Below, piece after piece: positions 9,101-16,165 of a DNA stretch of 16,814 bases. Under the pieces are notes generated by a model. That model did no database searches. It was not told where the DNA came from and saw only the letters and a list, made by a program, of their open reading frames with translations. The translations under genes and the position numbers were made by a program. Source of the DNA: JBDTCS01 sp039923455. GTDB lineage: Bacteria > Bacteroidota > Ignavibacteria > Palsa-1295. Numbering within the stretch: position 1 is the stretch's first letter; each line of letters opens with the position of its first letter. The stretch covers positions 1 through 16,814 of the forward strand of contig JBDTCS010000270.1 in NCBI GenBank assembly GCA_039923455.1. The letters run 5' to 3'.

Positions 9101-11245
9101 GGTATCCTTCGGACAAAACGCGAGATGCTCTGAGTTGGAATCGCCTTGAATGATTCGCAGACTGTCAAGTGTCGAAAGTGTAAAATGGATAGCACCACTT
9201 CCGCTCAGTCGTGCAGTATCTACACGCAATAGCGCCGTACCGACTGAAAAGACTTTGAATGTTGTATCTCGCGAACATTTTCCGACGCGGATCTTTCCAA
9301 AATCTATTATAGTATCATAGACCGCAATACGCGGAATACCCGGAAGCTTGGCGATCATTCCGCTCGTATGCGTCATGACAAAATTCGGCTCGCGGGTGAA
9401 AGCCGTGCTGCCCGGCGCATTCGCGTCGGCTTGCATCGCTGCGATATAGACGACGGAGTCACCAGGCAGTATTGATCGAGGAAGAGCAGCTGTCGTCCAC
9501 TTAGCAGTACGTGAGTTTGCAGCTACACCAGTAGTCGCAGTAACAAGTTGCCAACCGGTCGAAGGAAAACGGTAATAGACCGAGAGCGAATTGAACACGT
9601 CACCGGACGCGAGCCAACCTTTGCCGTAACCAGTGATCGTGAAAGTCGATTTTGTTGCGCCGACAGAAGTTACGACCGGGCCGATGTAATCTTTCGAAGT
9701 TGAAAAATAATTGACAGTCAGATTGTCGCCCGTTTGATTGCTAACGCGTCCATCCAAACGAATGCGTCCGCTCCCGCCATCTCCTCCACGATTGTAACCA
9801 TTCCCTGCAGTGCCACCGGCAATATTCAAAAGTGGAGCTTGACTGTTAGAGCCGATCGCGATAGAATCTCGTGCACTGATAACAACTGCCCCGCCTGATC
9901 CGGCACCACCGCCCGAACCGTTTCCCGGAAAACTATTATCACCATCCGAACCATGTCCGCCGTGAGCGTCGATCGATCCTTGCGGAAAAACGAAACTCAT
10001 GAACGTCGAAAGCTCAACTGCTCCACCGCCGCCGCCACCATTTCCTGCGTAGTGACCGCCCGAGTACCAAACATTCGCTGATGCACCACCGGAGCCACCT
10101 GCGAGAGGTATGAGCACTGCGTTGCCGTTCACGTGGCCGGAGTTATCTCCATTGCCACCGCCTTGCGATCCGCTCGTTGCATAACCGCCACCACCACCTG
10201 CATACGTAGAGTAAGTCGGAAATCCGGAGCCCTGACCACCACCTGTGCCTCCACCATAACCACCTCCCGAACTGTTGGAACCGTAGAGTCCATGATCACC
10301 GCTGAGCCCGAACGGATGACCCGTGCCCGCTCCACCGCCTTCATCATTGTTCGCGCCCGGATTATTATACTCTGTTCCGTAACCACCGGGCACACCACTC
10401 AAACTCGTGCCACCATTATAGTACGTTGCACCCGGATCGCTGCCTGTACCCGCGCCGCCTTTTCGAGTTGTTCCACCGGTCTGACCAACTCCACCACCAC
10501 CAGTGTACCCATCGCCACCACTCGATAGTGAACCTCCGCCACCACCACCGCCGCCTGGTCCACCGACTCCTCCCGCGCCACTAGTTGCATCTTTACCATG
10601 CACATCAAGCGTTGCATTCACAATACGAATTGGTCCCTTCGACAAAATTCTGAGCGGAAGAAATGCTTGATTGCCGTTGGTACCGTTGTCGAGATCTGTT
10701 GTGCTAACGGTATACGTACCGTTGGTGAGGATCATCGAATCGACGACCATTGTGCCGCGAGCCGTTCGTGTGCCGAGTCCACCCGCGAGCGAGCCTCCGC
10801 CGATCTTTGTACCAAACGTTTGCGGAGTTACGATCTGAAAATTCACAGGGCTGCTCGCAGATCCATTCACCACGACGAGTGGGACGTTGCCGTTCGTTGC
10901 GTTCAGTTGCACGAATACCATTACCTGCACCATCTTTCCATCCCAACTTACAGTCGCCGGGCCGAGCAATAGCTTTGTCGAATCCGATGCGTTCTGCAAT
11001 TGCACTTTCGTATTCGGCGCATAAAATCCAACGCTTCCGAAATTGCCTGACGAACTCGCCGGACCAATAAACTCAACCGCGACCGTCATACCGGCAGCCC
11101 CGGCATCCGGCGTGATGTAACTCACGACAGGTTGCGCATCCGCGAGTTTGGGAAGCGAGATTAGTAGCGCTAGAAGAAGTGCGAGTGAGCCCCACACGTT
11201 GGTGCGAGAGTTCACAATAATGGAGCGAGCTATATTTTTTCTCAT
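6134..11245 (-). CDS. Giant T9SS-exported surface protein: Gly-rich domain, eight choice-of-anchor D repeats, cohesin-like domain
   Basis: The 1703-residue product starts with a signal peptide (about 1-37, ending LADAQP). Next comes an IPT/TIG-like domain (38-140), then a beta-structured glycine-rich region (about 160-500) with GGGGGGG runs between hydrophobic strands. Another beta domain (about 505-640) follows. Eight repeats of about 100 residues then begin with an IDFGxVxVG-like strand, as in choice-of-anchor D/ASH-type immunoglobulin-like domains. Residues about 1478-1600 resemble a cohesin domain (KPGDMISMPLKIDKD). Residues 1617-1703 are a T9SS type A sorting domain (NHPNPFNP; GQSV; LPSGTYRYVVE). 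The protein should cross the outer membrane through T9SS and become surface-attached or released. It lies 27 bp downstream of the OmpA-like gene, probably in one operon. An adhesion or structural role is inferred; no enzyme motif is seen. Confidence 0.9.
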   Translation of the reverse strand: MRKNIARSIIVNSRTNVWGSLALLLALLISLPKLADAQPVVSYITPDAGAAGMTVAVEFIGPASSSGNFGSVGFYAPNTKVQLQNASDSTKLLLGPATVSWDGKMVQVMVFVQLNATNGNVPLVVVNGSASSPVNFQIVTPQTFGTKIGGGSLAGGLGTRTARGTMVVDSMILTNGTYTVSTTDLDNGTNGNQAFLPLRILSKGPIRIVNATLDVHGKDATSGAGGVGGPGGGGGGGGSLSSGGDGYTGGGGVGQTGGTTRKGGAGTGSDPGATYYNGGTSLSGVPGGYGTEYNNPGANNDEGGGAGTGHPFGLSGDHGLYGSNSSGGGYGGGTGGGQGSGFPTYSTYAGGGGGYATSGSQGGGNGDNSGHVNGNAVLIPLAGGSGGASANVWYSGGHYAGNGGGGGGAVELSTFMSFVFPQGSIDAHGGHGSDGDNSFPGNGSGGGAGSGGAVVISARDSIAIGSNSQAPLLNIAGGTAGNGYNRGGDGGSGRIRLDGRVSNQTGDNLTVNYFSTSKDYIGPVVTSVGATKSTFTITGYGKGWLASGDVFNSLSVYYRFPSTGWQLVTATTGVAANSRTAKWTTAALPRSILPGDSVVYIAAMQADANAPGSTAFTREPNFVMTHTSGMIAKLPGIPRIAVYDTIIDFGKIRVGKCSRDTTFKVFSVGTALLRVDTARLSGSGAIHFTLSTLDSLRIIQGDSNSEHLAFCPKDTGCFTALLTLNSNDTIKTVLVSGCGIQPQIQSIASIDFGAVKVGACKDTTFTITNTGNDTLHVTSQLFGDAHFKLISPNLPYALAPAAKLTVTLEYCATDSNSRSSADTIHSDARDSTKLVLLNARGKIGVLSMLSTIDFGLVDVGSCKDTAVVLKNTGNDTLYLVKPPTFSAEFVVPAGQFPMSIAPDSSRVLLLRYCPTDTLPKTSSDSVRTVQPANGKLLTLMGRGIQGILTTPNALDLGCVVIGFNVDRWVTLKNVGTAAVTSVSATVVGSSQITILQAPRTTIPKGSTDSLLIHFAASVLGRVNAKVVVTSGSGSSVQIPITAYVSVPPVLQVLDTLIDFDTVTVGDSARRCIRVMNPSCAALSLKNISIAGTSGVFHVSSPSGIQTLSDSAITSLCFTFVPTKNVHDEAAVTFLVDSNTTVIGLHLMGQGAAPVIEVRPPSLDFGDVLVTTTSPAQNVYVINRGIASANVLAPSIVGPNAAEFAFSGLSRTLLRNDSIAYAITMTPATVGTKRAYFVIPAAGALDSVLLTGRGVQPGILVTRQRIDFAKVDVNPAPVPTQTFVVRNTGSAPLTVNSIVPSGDASFTLQQVPAGPVTLSASTDSILVTVSFAPTSTGIKTGTIAVNNTTSDQPTVDLAGEGVQAVLSVSVDTIDFGNVFVFGSKDSIQVITISNIGYGKPLTISNITLAGPNNSEFQILIPASSALQPGDVRSYDAIFSPMVAGLRTADLTIQSDTKSNSSKNIHLLGNGIQNGVPVIVYSDTVTAKPGDMISMPLKIDKDLSPSGVTQMKVRVMFNSMLMNLSSASIGSLLPTGSTVTKTQFGLGDQELSITSPKPIAGPGTIAMLNFEVLADTAPMTPVTITQASFGASPATLSVANPGLVIVQACRATPGNPLVASQNHPNPFNPISVVDIDMIKDGYVTLTVFNEMGQSVLVPFSGAMTKGSHAVTIDATHLPSGTYRYVVEWRGPGYPVREIKAMTVVK
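6840..9340 (-). repeat. Array of eight ~100-residue choice-of-anchor D repeats within the giant surface protein
   Basis: Repeat-start strands fall at about residues 645, 750, 852, 953, 1057, 1162, 1263 and 1372. Examples are IDFGKIRVGKC, IDFGAVKVGAC, IDFGLVDVGSC, LDLGCVVIG, IDFDTVTVG, LDFGDVLV, IDFAKVDV and IDFGNVFV. The period is 101-109 residues. The copies have diverged, so this is an old domain array rather than a recent DNA duplication. Repeats 1-5 contain cysteines; repeats 6-8 have none. Confidence 0.85.
9748..10597 (-). repeat. Glycine-rich repeat tract of the giant surface protein
   Basis: This encodes residues about 217-499. Glycine-dominated loops (GGPGGGGGGGGS, GNGGGGGGAVEL, GSGGGAGSGGAVVISA) alternate with short hydrophobic strands (AVELS, AVVISA, GRIRLDG). 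The strand/loop cycle is typical of glycine-rich beta-helix-like regions of secreted proteins. On the plus strand it appears as runs of CCACC/CCGCC, which produce spurious open frames. Confidence 0.75.
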
Positions 11246-11272
11246 GATCGTTTTTCGTATTGCTATTAATAT

Positions 11273-13372
11273 TTATTGCGATCCAAGCGGACGCTCAATG
11301 GTGACATACACGGTGCGCGATAGGAATCGTCCCTCGGGTAGCGTATTATCGACGATATTTTTTTCTCCTTCGCCAGCGGCGTCGATCGCGAAGCCTCGAG
11401 CACTCGAAGCAGCGGAGCCTTTCAGCGCTGACTCTACATTTTTTGCACGCTCGCTCGAAAGGGTTAGATTATGTGCCAACTCTCCTGTAAGATCGGTATA
11501 ACCGGTGATGCGAATCGAGTCACGCGATGTCACGTTCTCCGATATCTGCTTCACGATGCGCTTGGAGCGATCGTCAAGCTCTGCTCGATCAAAATCAAAT
11601 GTGATGAGGCTATACCGCTCAACCACATGATCCTTTGTTTTTTCCTGACGCTTTTTTTGGATTGTGATCTGCTTGACCATCGCGGAATCAAACGTGACCA
11701 TGTCGTCGCCTTGCGTGTTGTGTACATCCATCATTGCAACGAGCGGCGCATCGGTCCTTGGAATTTCCTTTTGTCCGGGCTTCCAATCCTGCACCGGTTG
11801 CGCATTACCGAAATCGTGAATCGTCTCACCGGCTTGCATAAGCTTAAGATGCCCACTTGCAGTACTCGTTGAGTTCATCGCAGTGCGAACACGTAAGATC
11901 GGCGGATTCATCACACGATCGACCTGCTCAAGTGTAAGCGGATCAAGTATTTTTGGGTCTGTCGAAAGAATCTCCACGCGCCTATTTTCCGCTTGTCCTT
12001 CCGGCGTATCGGCCGGCGATGGATTGCGCGGAAGATTGGTCGATTGCGTCACGACTCTCGCAGGTGAAATATGCCTGATGTCGGTAAAATACTTTTTCAC
12101 TGCTTCAGCGCGGGCCGACGAGAGGTGTGTTGCGTTCGTCTCAACACCGGTATTCATGTTGGAGCCGGTCAGTGTGAGGCTTGCACTCGGATTTTCCTCC
12201 ATACGCTTTGCAATGATGTTCAGCGTGTGATAATAGACCGTTAAAGTCTTCTCACCCACCAACGAATTCGTTTGAAAAGATTCGGCTCCAAGTTTATCGG
12301 CGAACAGATAATACCGTGAAGGAATATCAGCGCTACCTGGATCGAAGAATACATAATTGAGTACCGGATGCGCTTCTCGAGAAACAAACTCTTCGATACG
12401 AAGCGTCGGCACCGACACCTCATTGCCCCGACCTGTCGTATCTGAGACACCCACTATCTTCACACTCGCTGTGAGATTGTGAGATACCGGAGGCGTTGAA
12501 ACCAAAACCGGCTCCGGAGTCGGAGCATGCGCGACGTTCCATTGCAAACTTGCACCAACTCTTGCTGACATCACGTGCCATGCGTAATCAGAGCGAATGC
12601 TCGTGAGTGGATAGGTAAAGCTTGCCTCCGGTACGAGACGCATTGTTTGCGTCAGTGGCACATTGAAACCTGCGCCCAGCGTCAGGCTCGCGAATAGCGG
12701 ATTCTTGTTTGGAATATTCCCCGAAAAGAGCACGTGGGTGCCGGGAGTCTCACCATCAAAGAGCGTACCATCGGGGGCTGTCACGATATCGGTAAGTTCG
12801 GTGGTAGCACTCAGCAGCGTACCGACACTTGGTCCGGCAAACAATTTGAAAAGTGGCGTGACTTGATACTCCATAAAAAGGTCTGCACCCAGCTCACCGA
12901 TGGAAGCAGCGAGTTTGTGCTCACGTGTTCCGGGACTAAGTGATCCATCGCTCGGATTGCGTACTTGAGCCTGTTCGATAGTCGGTGTCGTCAGGTTGCC
13001 ACCGAGGCTCGCATAATGAATACGTGGCGCAACCCACCAGCCAAGCGGCGCTTCGTTTGGGTTTACGAGAGTGAGCGGGTTTCGCGAAAGCGGAGTCTCG
13101 AATGTAAAAAAGAAATCGGGGCGAATGCCGGTACCGTTATCAAAGATTCCGCAGAAGGTACTTCCGTTATAGATGGGAATATTGAGCGAATGGATTCGAA
13201 GCCCGATCGCTCCACCAACTCCAACATAAATCGGTGATACGGTGACAGGATTTATTCCCACTTGCCCGAAAGCTGAGGGCTCGTCCAGAATTCCCTTTCG
13301 TGCTTGCGCGTGCGAGTTGTTCGAAAGCAGAAGCGTAAAAACAAGAGAGAGCAATAGTAGCCCAGATCGCAT
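11273..13372 (-). CDS. OmpA-family outer-membrane protein with N-terminal barrel-like domain and two OmpA-like domains
   Basis: This 699-residue protein has a signal peptide (1-22, ending SHAQ). An aromatic and glycine-rich region (about 30-270) follows, with alternating strands like an outer-membrane beta-barrel. The first OmpA-like domain (about 340-464) begins NYVFFDPGSADIP and has LSSARA and ENRRVEI. A beta-rich linker domain spans about 470-585. A second OmpA-like domain (about 589-699) begins ITFDFDRAELD and has TGYTD, LSSERA and EGRFLSR. D627 and R642 are spaced 15 apart, as are the diaminopimelate-binding Asp271/Arg286 of Acinetobacter OmpA. In the first domain the Asp position is M406, although R421 is kept. 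The protein should tie the outer membrane to peptidoglycan. It is the first gene of an operon with the giant T9SS cargo. A match to a TTTG/TAnnTTTG promoter precedes it. Confidence 0.88.
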   Translation of the reverse strand: MRSGLLLLSLVFTLLLSNNSHAQARKGILDEPSAFGQVGINPVTVSPIYVGVGGAIGLRIHSLNIPIYNGSTFCGIFDNGTGIRPDFFFTFETPLSRNPLTLVNPNEAPLGWWVAPRIHYASLGGNLTTPTIEQAQVRNPSDGSLSPGTREHKLAASIGELGADLFMEYQVTPLFKLFAGPSVGTLLSATTELTDIVTAPDGTLFDGETPGTHVLFSGNIPNKNPLFASLTLGAGFNVPLTQTMRLVPEASFTYPLTSIRSDYAWHVMSARVGASLQWNVAHAPTPEPVLVSTPPVSHNLTASVKIVGVSDTTGRGNEVSVPTLRIEEFVSREAHPVLNYVFFDPGSADIPSRYYLFADKLGAESFQTNSLVGEKTLTVYYHTLNIIAKRMEENPSASLTLTGSNMNTGVETNATHLSSARAEAVKKYFTDIRHISPARVVTQSTNLPRNPSPADTPEGQAENRRVEILSTDPKILDPLTLEQVDRVMNPPILRVRTAMNSTSTASGHLKLMQAGETIHDFGNAQPVQDWKPGQKEIPRTDAPLVAMMDVHNTQGDDMVTFDSAMVKQITIQKKRQEKTKDHVVERYSLITFDFDRAELDDRSKRIVKQISENVTSRDSIRITGYTDLTGELAHNLTLSSERAKNVESALKGSAASSARGFAIDAAGEGEKNIVDNTLPEGRFLSRTVYVTIERPLGSQ

Positions 13373-13418
13373 ATAGAATCTCGTAAATATGTAATTTATG
13401 ATACGCGCTTTTAGAGTT

Positions 13419-13452
13419 CAAACTTAACTCACTAACTGCCACTAAGGCCAAA
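13419..13452 (-). promoter_or_regulatory. Bacteroidota-type promoter for the OmpA-like/giant surface-protein operon
   Basis: On the minus strand, TTTG (13452-13449) is followed after 22 nt by TAAGTTTG (13426-13419). This fits the Bacteroidota -33 TTTG / -7 TAnnTTTG consensus and spacing. Transcription would start near 13412, giving a leader of about 40 nt before the ATG at 13372. The leader is AT-rich with no clear Shine-Dalgarno site, as is usual in this phylum. Confidence 0.55.
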
Positions 13453-13586
13453 AGGAGCGTAAGCCCTACACTTCAATCAATCTTTGACCCAAAACGTGCT
13501 AAAAGAATGCCAGGGAGAATAGTGCGCTAAATGCACGAGAAACGCCAATACATGGGCAACGGGTGGGCGTGAAGTCCACATCAAGA

Positions 13587-14129
13587 TTACAACGTTTTCA
13601 TTTCAGAGTGTTCGGAGATAGCATCACACTCCCGATTTAGCTCTCGGATTTGTTCTAAGTGCCTTGTTGTGTGGTGAATCATGAAGTTCAACCAGTCGGA
13701 GATCGTCATCTCCCCAAAGTAGGGATGCTTGTATACTCGATTGTCGATCACAATTTTCCCACTCAATAGACCGTCCTTCAGTTCACTCAGTTGCCGCACA
13801 AAGACCGATTCAAATTCTGCTATGTTCGAGAAGGCACCAAGAGGTGTGAGTGATTCCGGGGCAGCGAGTTTATATGCGCGGCCTTGCGCCACATTCTGTC
13901 GTAGCGTTGTCTCGCCAATCAATTCGGACTTCTCGGAAATCGAAATCGTTGGCCTTGAGATCAGTTTGATCATGATCGCATCACTCAAGCAAATATGTTC
14001 GAATATCTGAAGAACACTCCATTTGCCCTCGGGCTTGAATGCGAGTTGCGCATCAGTGCAATTTTTCGCGAGTGCTAAGGTTTCGCGCGTGTTTGCGTCG
14101 ATATCGATTAGGTATGCTGCTACTTCCAT
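13587..14129 (-). CDS. DinB-like four-helix metalloprotein
   Basis: The 180-residue protein has the DinB superfamily layout. An N-terminal helix (LIDIDANTRETLALAKN) leads to KWSVLQIFEHICLSD, which contributes H45. A later helix carries DWLNFMIHHTTRHLEQI, contributing H153 and H157. These three histidines match the usual metal-binding triad (one His, then HxxxH). Family members include damage-inducible proteins, thiol-dependent transferases and many of unknown function, so the reaction cannot be assigned. It starts 36 bp after the beta-lactamase stop on the same strand and probably shares its transcript. No signal peptide is seen, so it should be cytoplasmic, in contrast to its exported neighbour. 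A few polar residues follow the last helix. Confidence 0.8.
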   Translation of the reverse strand: MEVAAYLIDIDANTRETLALAKNCTDAQLAFKPEGKWSVLQIFEHICLSDAIMIKLISRPTISISEKSELIGETTLRQNVAQGRAYKLAAPESLTPLGAFSNIAEFESVFVRQLSELKDGLLSGKIVIDNRVYKHPYFGEMTISDWLNFMIHHTTRHLEQIRELNRECDAISEHSEMKTL

Positions 14130-14165
14130 TTTCCAGTGTGCATTTTGTGATGAGACGGAGTAGGA

Positions 14166-15068
14166 CTAATGTGCATTGACATAATAGTCCCAAACTGCTT
14201 TGGCAATTTTGGCTATCACTGTCTCTCTTGCATCGATATCGAGCTTAGACATCGATACATATACGACGATCGCAAAGTGTTTTCCGTTCGGGAGCGTTAC
14301 TATTCCAACATCATTTAACGCCGCGTAAAGACCTTTGCCGTTGGAACCGGAGGTGCCCGTTTTGTGTGCGACCGATGTACCTTCGGGGAGGAGGCCCTTG
14401 ATTCGCCTTTCGCCAGTGGTTGTTTCCGTCATGAGTTTCCAGAGCAGATCACTGCTTTGCGGTGATAAATATTTGCGCTCAAAAAATACTTTGAGCAACG
14501 CTATCATCGCCACGGGTTCGCACCAATTTTGAAACTGTACACTCCATGGACCGTGCATCTCCGCTTCCGTGCGGACAATCGCAATATCCTTAATACCTAA
14601 GCTCCGAATATAATTTTGAACTTTGATCGGACCTTTGATCACACGAAAAAGAATATCCGTAGCATTATTATCGCTTTGGGAAACCGAATAGCTGAGCAGA
14701 TCACGAATTGAAATATTAATGTTTCTTTTGGGATATTTATCTCGAAGCGGACTGTAGGTATCTTCCGGAAGATCTCTTCTGGTTACATGAATCATGCTGT
14801 CGAGCGACAATTTTCCGCTATCGACAAGATGCAGAACATAAAATGCGAGCGGAAATTTGAAGACGCTCTGCATTACAAAATGACCGGTACCGTTTTGTGA
14901 AAACGTGTCACCCGATTCCAATCCAAGCACCGCAACTCCGATCTTCCCGCCGGCCGCTTGACTAATCGTTGCAATGCGTGACCGTAGTGAATCCACTTGG
15001 GCCATTGCGATCATTGGGAGTAGGACGAATGCCACGACTCCGAGAAAGAGGCTTTTGCGAAGGTGCAT
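14166..15068 (-). CDS. bla: Class A (serine) beta-lactamase, subclass A2-like (PER/VEB/CfxA type)
   Basis: The 300-residue protein has a signal peptide (cleavage near AMAQ, residues 21-24) and no lipobox, so it should be a soluble periplasmic enzyme. All class A catalytic motifs are present: SVFK (S68, K71), SDN (132-134), the omega-loop glutamate in TEAEMH (E168) and KTG (236-238). The EAxMH omega loop, SPLRDKYP segment, QFQNW and LLWKLMTETTTG resemble the A2 subclass found mostly in Bacteroidota (PER, VEB, CfxA). It hydrolyses the beta-lactam ring by an acyl-serine mechanism; many A2 enzymes are cephalosporinases, but the spectrum here cannot be read from sequence. No AmpR- or BlaI-type regulator and no mobile element is adjacent, suggesting a resident chromosomal gene. 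A DinB-like gene follows after 36 bp. Confidence 0.93.
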   Translation of the reverse strand: MHLRKSLFLGVVAFVLLPMIAMAQVDSLRSRIATISQAAGGKIGVAVLGLESGDTFSQNGTGHFVMQSVFKFPLAFYVLHLVDSGKLSLDSMIHVTRRDLPEDTYSPLRDKYPKRNINISIRDLLSYSVSQSDNNATDILFRVIKGPIKVQNYIRSLGIKDIAIVRTEAEMHGPWSVQFQNWCEPVAMIALLKVFFERKYLSPQSSDLLWKLMTETTTGERRIKGLLPEGTSVAHKTGTSGSNGKGLYAALNDVGIVTLPNGKHFAIVVYVSMSKLDIDARETVIAKIAKAVWDYYVNAH

Positions 15069-15107
15069 TAAGAGTGAGCCAGCCTATAAAGTGTTTTAGA
15101 AATCAAA

Positions 15108-15150
15108 GTTGAAGAAGAAAAATCGAACGGCAGCGATGACTGCCGTTCGA
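15108..15150 (-). terminator. Intrinsic terminator of the short-chain dehydrogenase gene
   Basis: On the minus strand an 11-bp perfect stem (TCGAACGGCAG at 15150-15140 paired with CTGCCGTTCGA at 15133-15123) encloses a 6-nt loop, TCATCG. It is followed directly by TTTTTCTTCTTC. It lies 64 bp past the SDR stop at 15215 and before the beta-lactamase start at 15068, so the two genes are separate transcription units. Confidence 0.9.
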
Positions 15151-15214
15151 CTCACGTAAACATTAACAGATAGAGCATCACACTTGTTTAATACTCACAC
15201 AGATATTTCGAGAA

Positions 15215-15967
15215 TTATTGCGCTAAATATCCTCCATCGATATTATAGTAGCTGCCGGTCACGAACGAAGCGCGATCGGAGTTGAGCCAAAGCGCGAGCT
15301 CCGCAACCTCTTCGGCTGTGCCGAGCCTTCCCATCGGATGCAAGCCTGCAAGTGATTGCATCGTCGCGGCATCAAGCGTTTTGGTCAAGAGTGGCGTAAC
15401 GATGTAACCCGGGCCGATCGAATTGATACGAATTTTTTGATCCGCGTATCCTAGCGCAGCTGCTTCGGTCAATCCGACAACTCCATGCTTTGCGGCCACG
15501 TACGCCGGCGAGAATTTCGTCCCAACTTTTCCGAGGATCGATGCAATGTTGACGATGCTACCACCACCTGAAGTGAGCATCGCCGGAATCTGATAGCGCA
15601 AGCCATAGAACACACCAGAAAGATTAATCGAGATCACTTTATCCCAGCCATCAATGGGATATTCACCAACTGGGGCAAGTGGCCCACCGATGCCCGCATT
15701 GTTGACCGCGATATGCAGCCCACCAAAATGCTTCACAGTCTCGGCGACGACACTCTCACTCTCTGCAGGCTTTGAAGTATCGGCCTTGATAAAGATCGCG
15801 TCACCATTATTTGCTTTGATCTCAGCAACAGTAGCTTTACCACCCGCTTCGTCAACATCAGACACCGTCACCTTAGCGCCTTCGGATGCATAGAGCAACG
15901 CGATCGCCTTACCAATTCCTGATCCGCCGCCGGTTACGATAGCAACTTTATTTTGAAGAATATTCAT
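15215..15967 (-). CDS. Classical short-chain dehydrogenase/reductase, probably NAD(H)-dependent
   Basis: The 250-residue length is typical of classical SDRs. The Rossmann glycine motif TGGGSGIG (12-19), NNAG (89-92), catalytic N114, S143, Y156 and K160 are all present. The C-terminal FVTGSYYNIDGGY (235-247) is the usual cofactor-proximal end. An aspartate at the end of the second beta strand (D37 in TVSDVD) favours NAD(H) over NADP(H). It oxidises or reduces a hydroxyl/carbonyl pair. The overall sequence resembles the glucose 1-dehydrogenase/FabG-like SDR group, but the substrate cannot be named. It appears to be a single-gene unit with a terminator at 15108-15150. It is cytoplasmic, with no signal peptide. 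The ATG at 15967 gives the normal N-terminus. Confidence 0.92.
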   Translation of the reverse strand: MNILQNKVAIVTGGGSGIGKAIALLYASEGAKVTVSDVDEAGGKATVAEIKANNGDAIFIKADTSKPAESESVVAETVKHFGGLHIAVNNAGIGGPLAPVGEYPIDGWDKVISINLSGVFYGLRYQIPAMLTSGGGSIVNIASILGKVGTKFSPAYVAAKHGVVGLTEAAALGYADQKIRINSIGPGYIVTPLLTKTLDAATMQSLAGLHPMGRLGTAEEVAELALWLNSDRASFVTGSYYNIDGGYLAQ

Positions 15968-16165
15968 GATTGTAGTAATGGAACTTGTGTAGTATAATAT
16001 TTGAGCGCAAGCAATGGGTTAAACTGGTTCGAGAAGCTCGCGCATTCTTTGTCTATTCAGAGGATTTAAACAAATTTCCAACCAACTATAATTCAGAGAA
16101 CACGCAATCGTGACAAGCTTGATTTTTTCTGCCTGCAACAAGAGCATACCGAAAGCCACGGATGA
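15968..16165. other. Intergenic spacer without recognisable elements
   Basis: This 198-bp AT-rich stretch lies upstream of the SDR gene and downstream of the MBL-fold gene. I see no exact TAnnTTTG on the minus strand. There is also no stable hairpin with a U-run for the MBL-fold gene. Confidence 0.4.

Noticed and set aside
10133..10528. Open frames on both strands across the glycine-rich tract
   Set aside because: The repetitive GGC/GGT-rich codons of the giant surface protein create open frames of Thr/Ala/Val-rich or Arg-rich composition in other phases. These are not genes.
9748..10597. Possible CRISPR or satellite DNA suggested by CCACC/CCGCC periodicity
   Set aside because: The spacing is irregular and explained by glycine codons in a continuous coding frame; there are no identical direct repeats with spacers.
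13505..13560. Small hairpin GTGC-ATTTAGC-GCAC as a terminator for the DinB-like gene
   Set aside because: It has only four base pairs and no U-run, so it is too weak to call.
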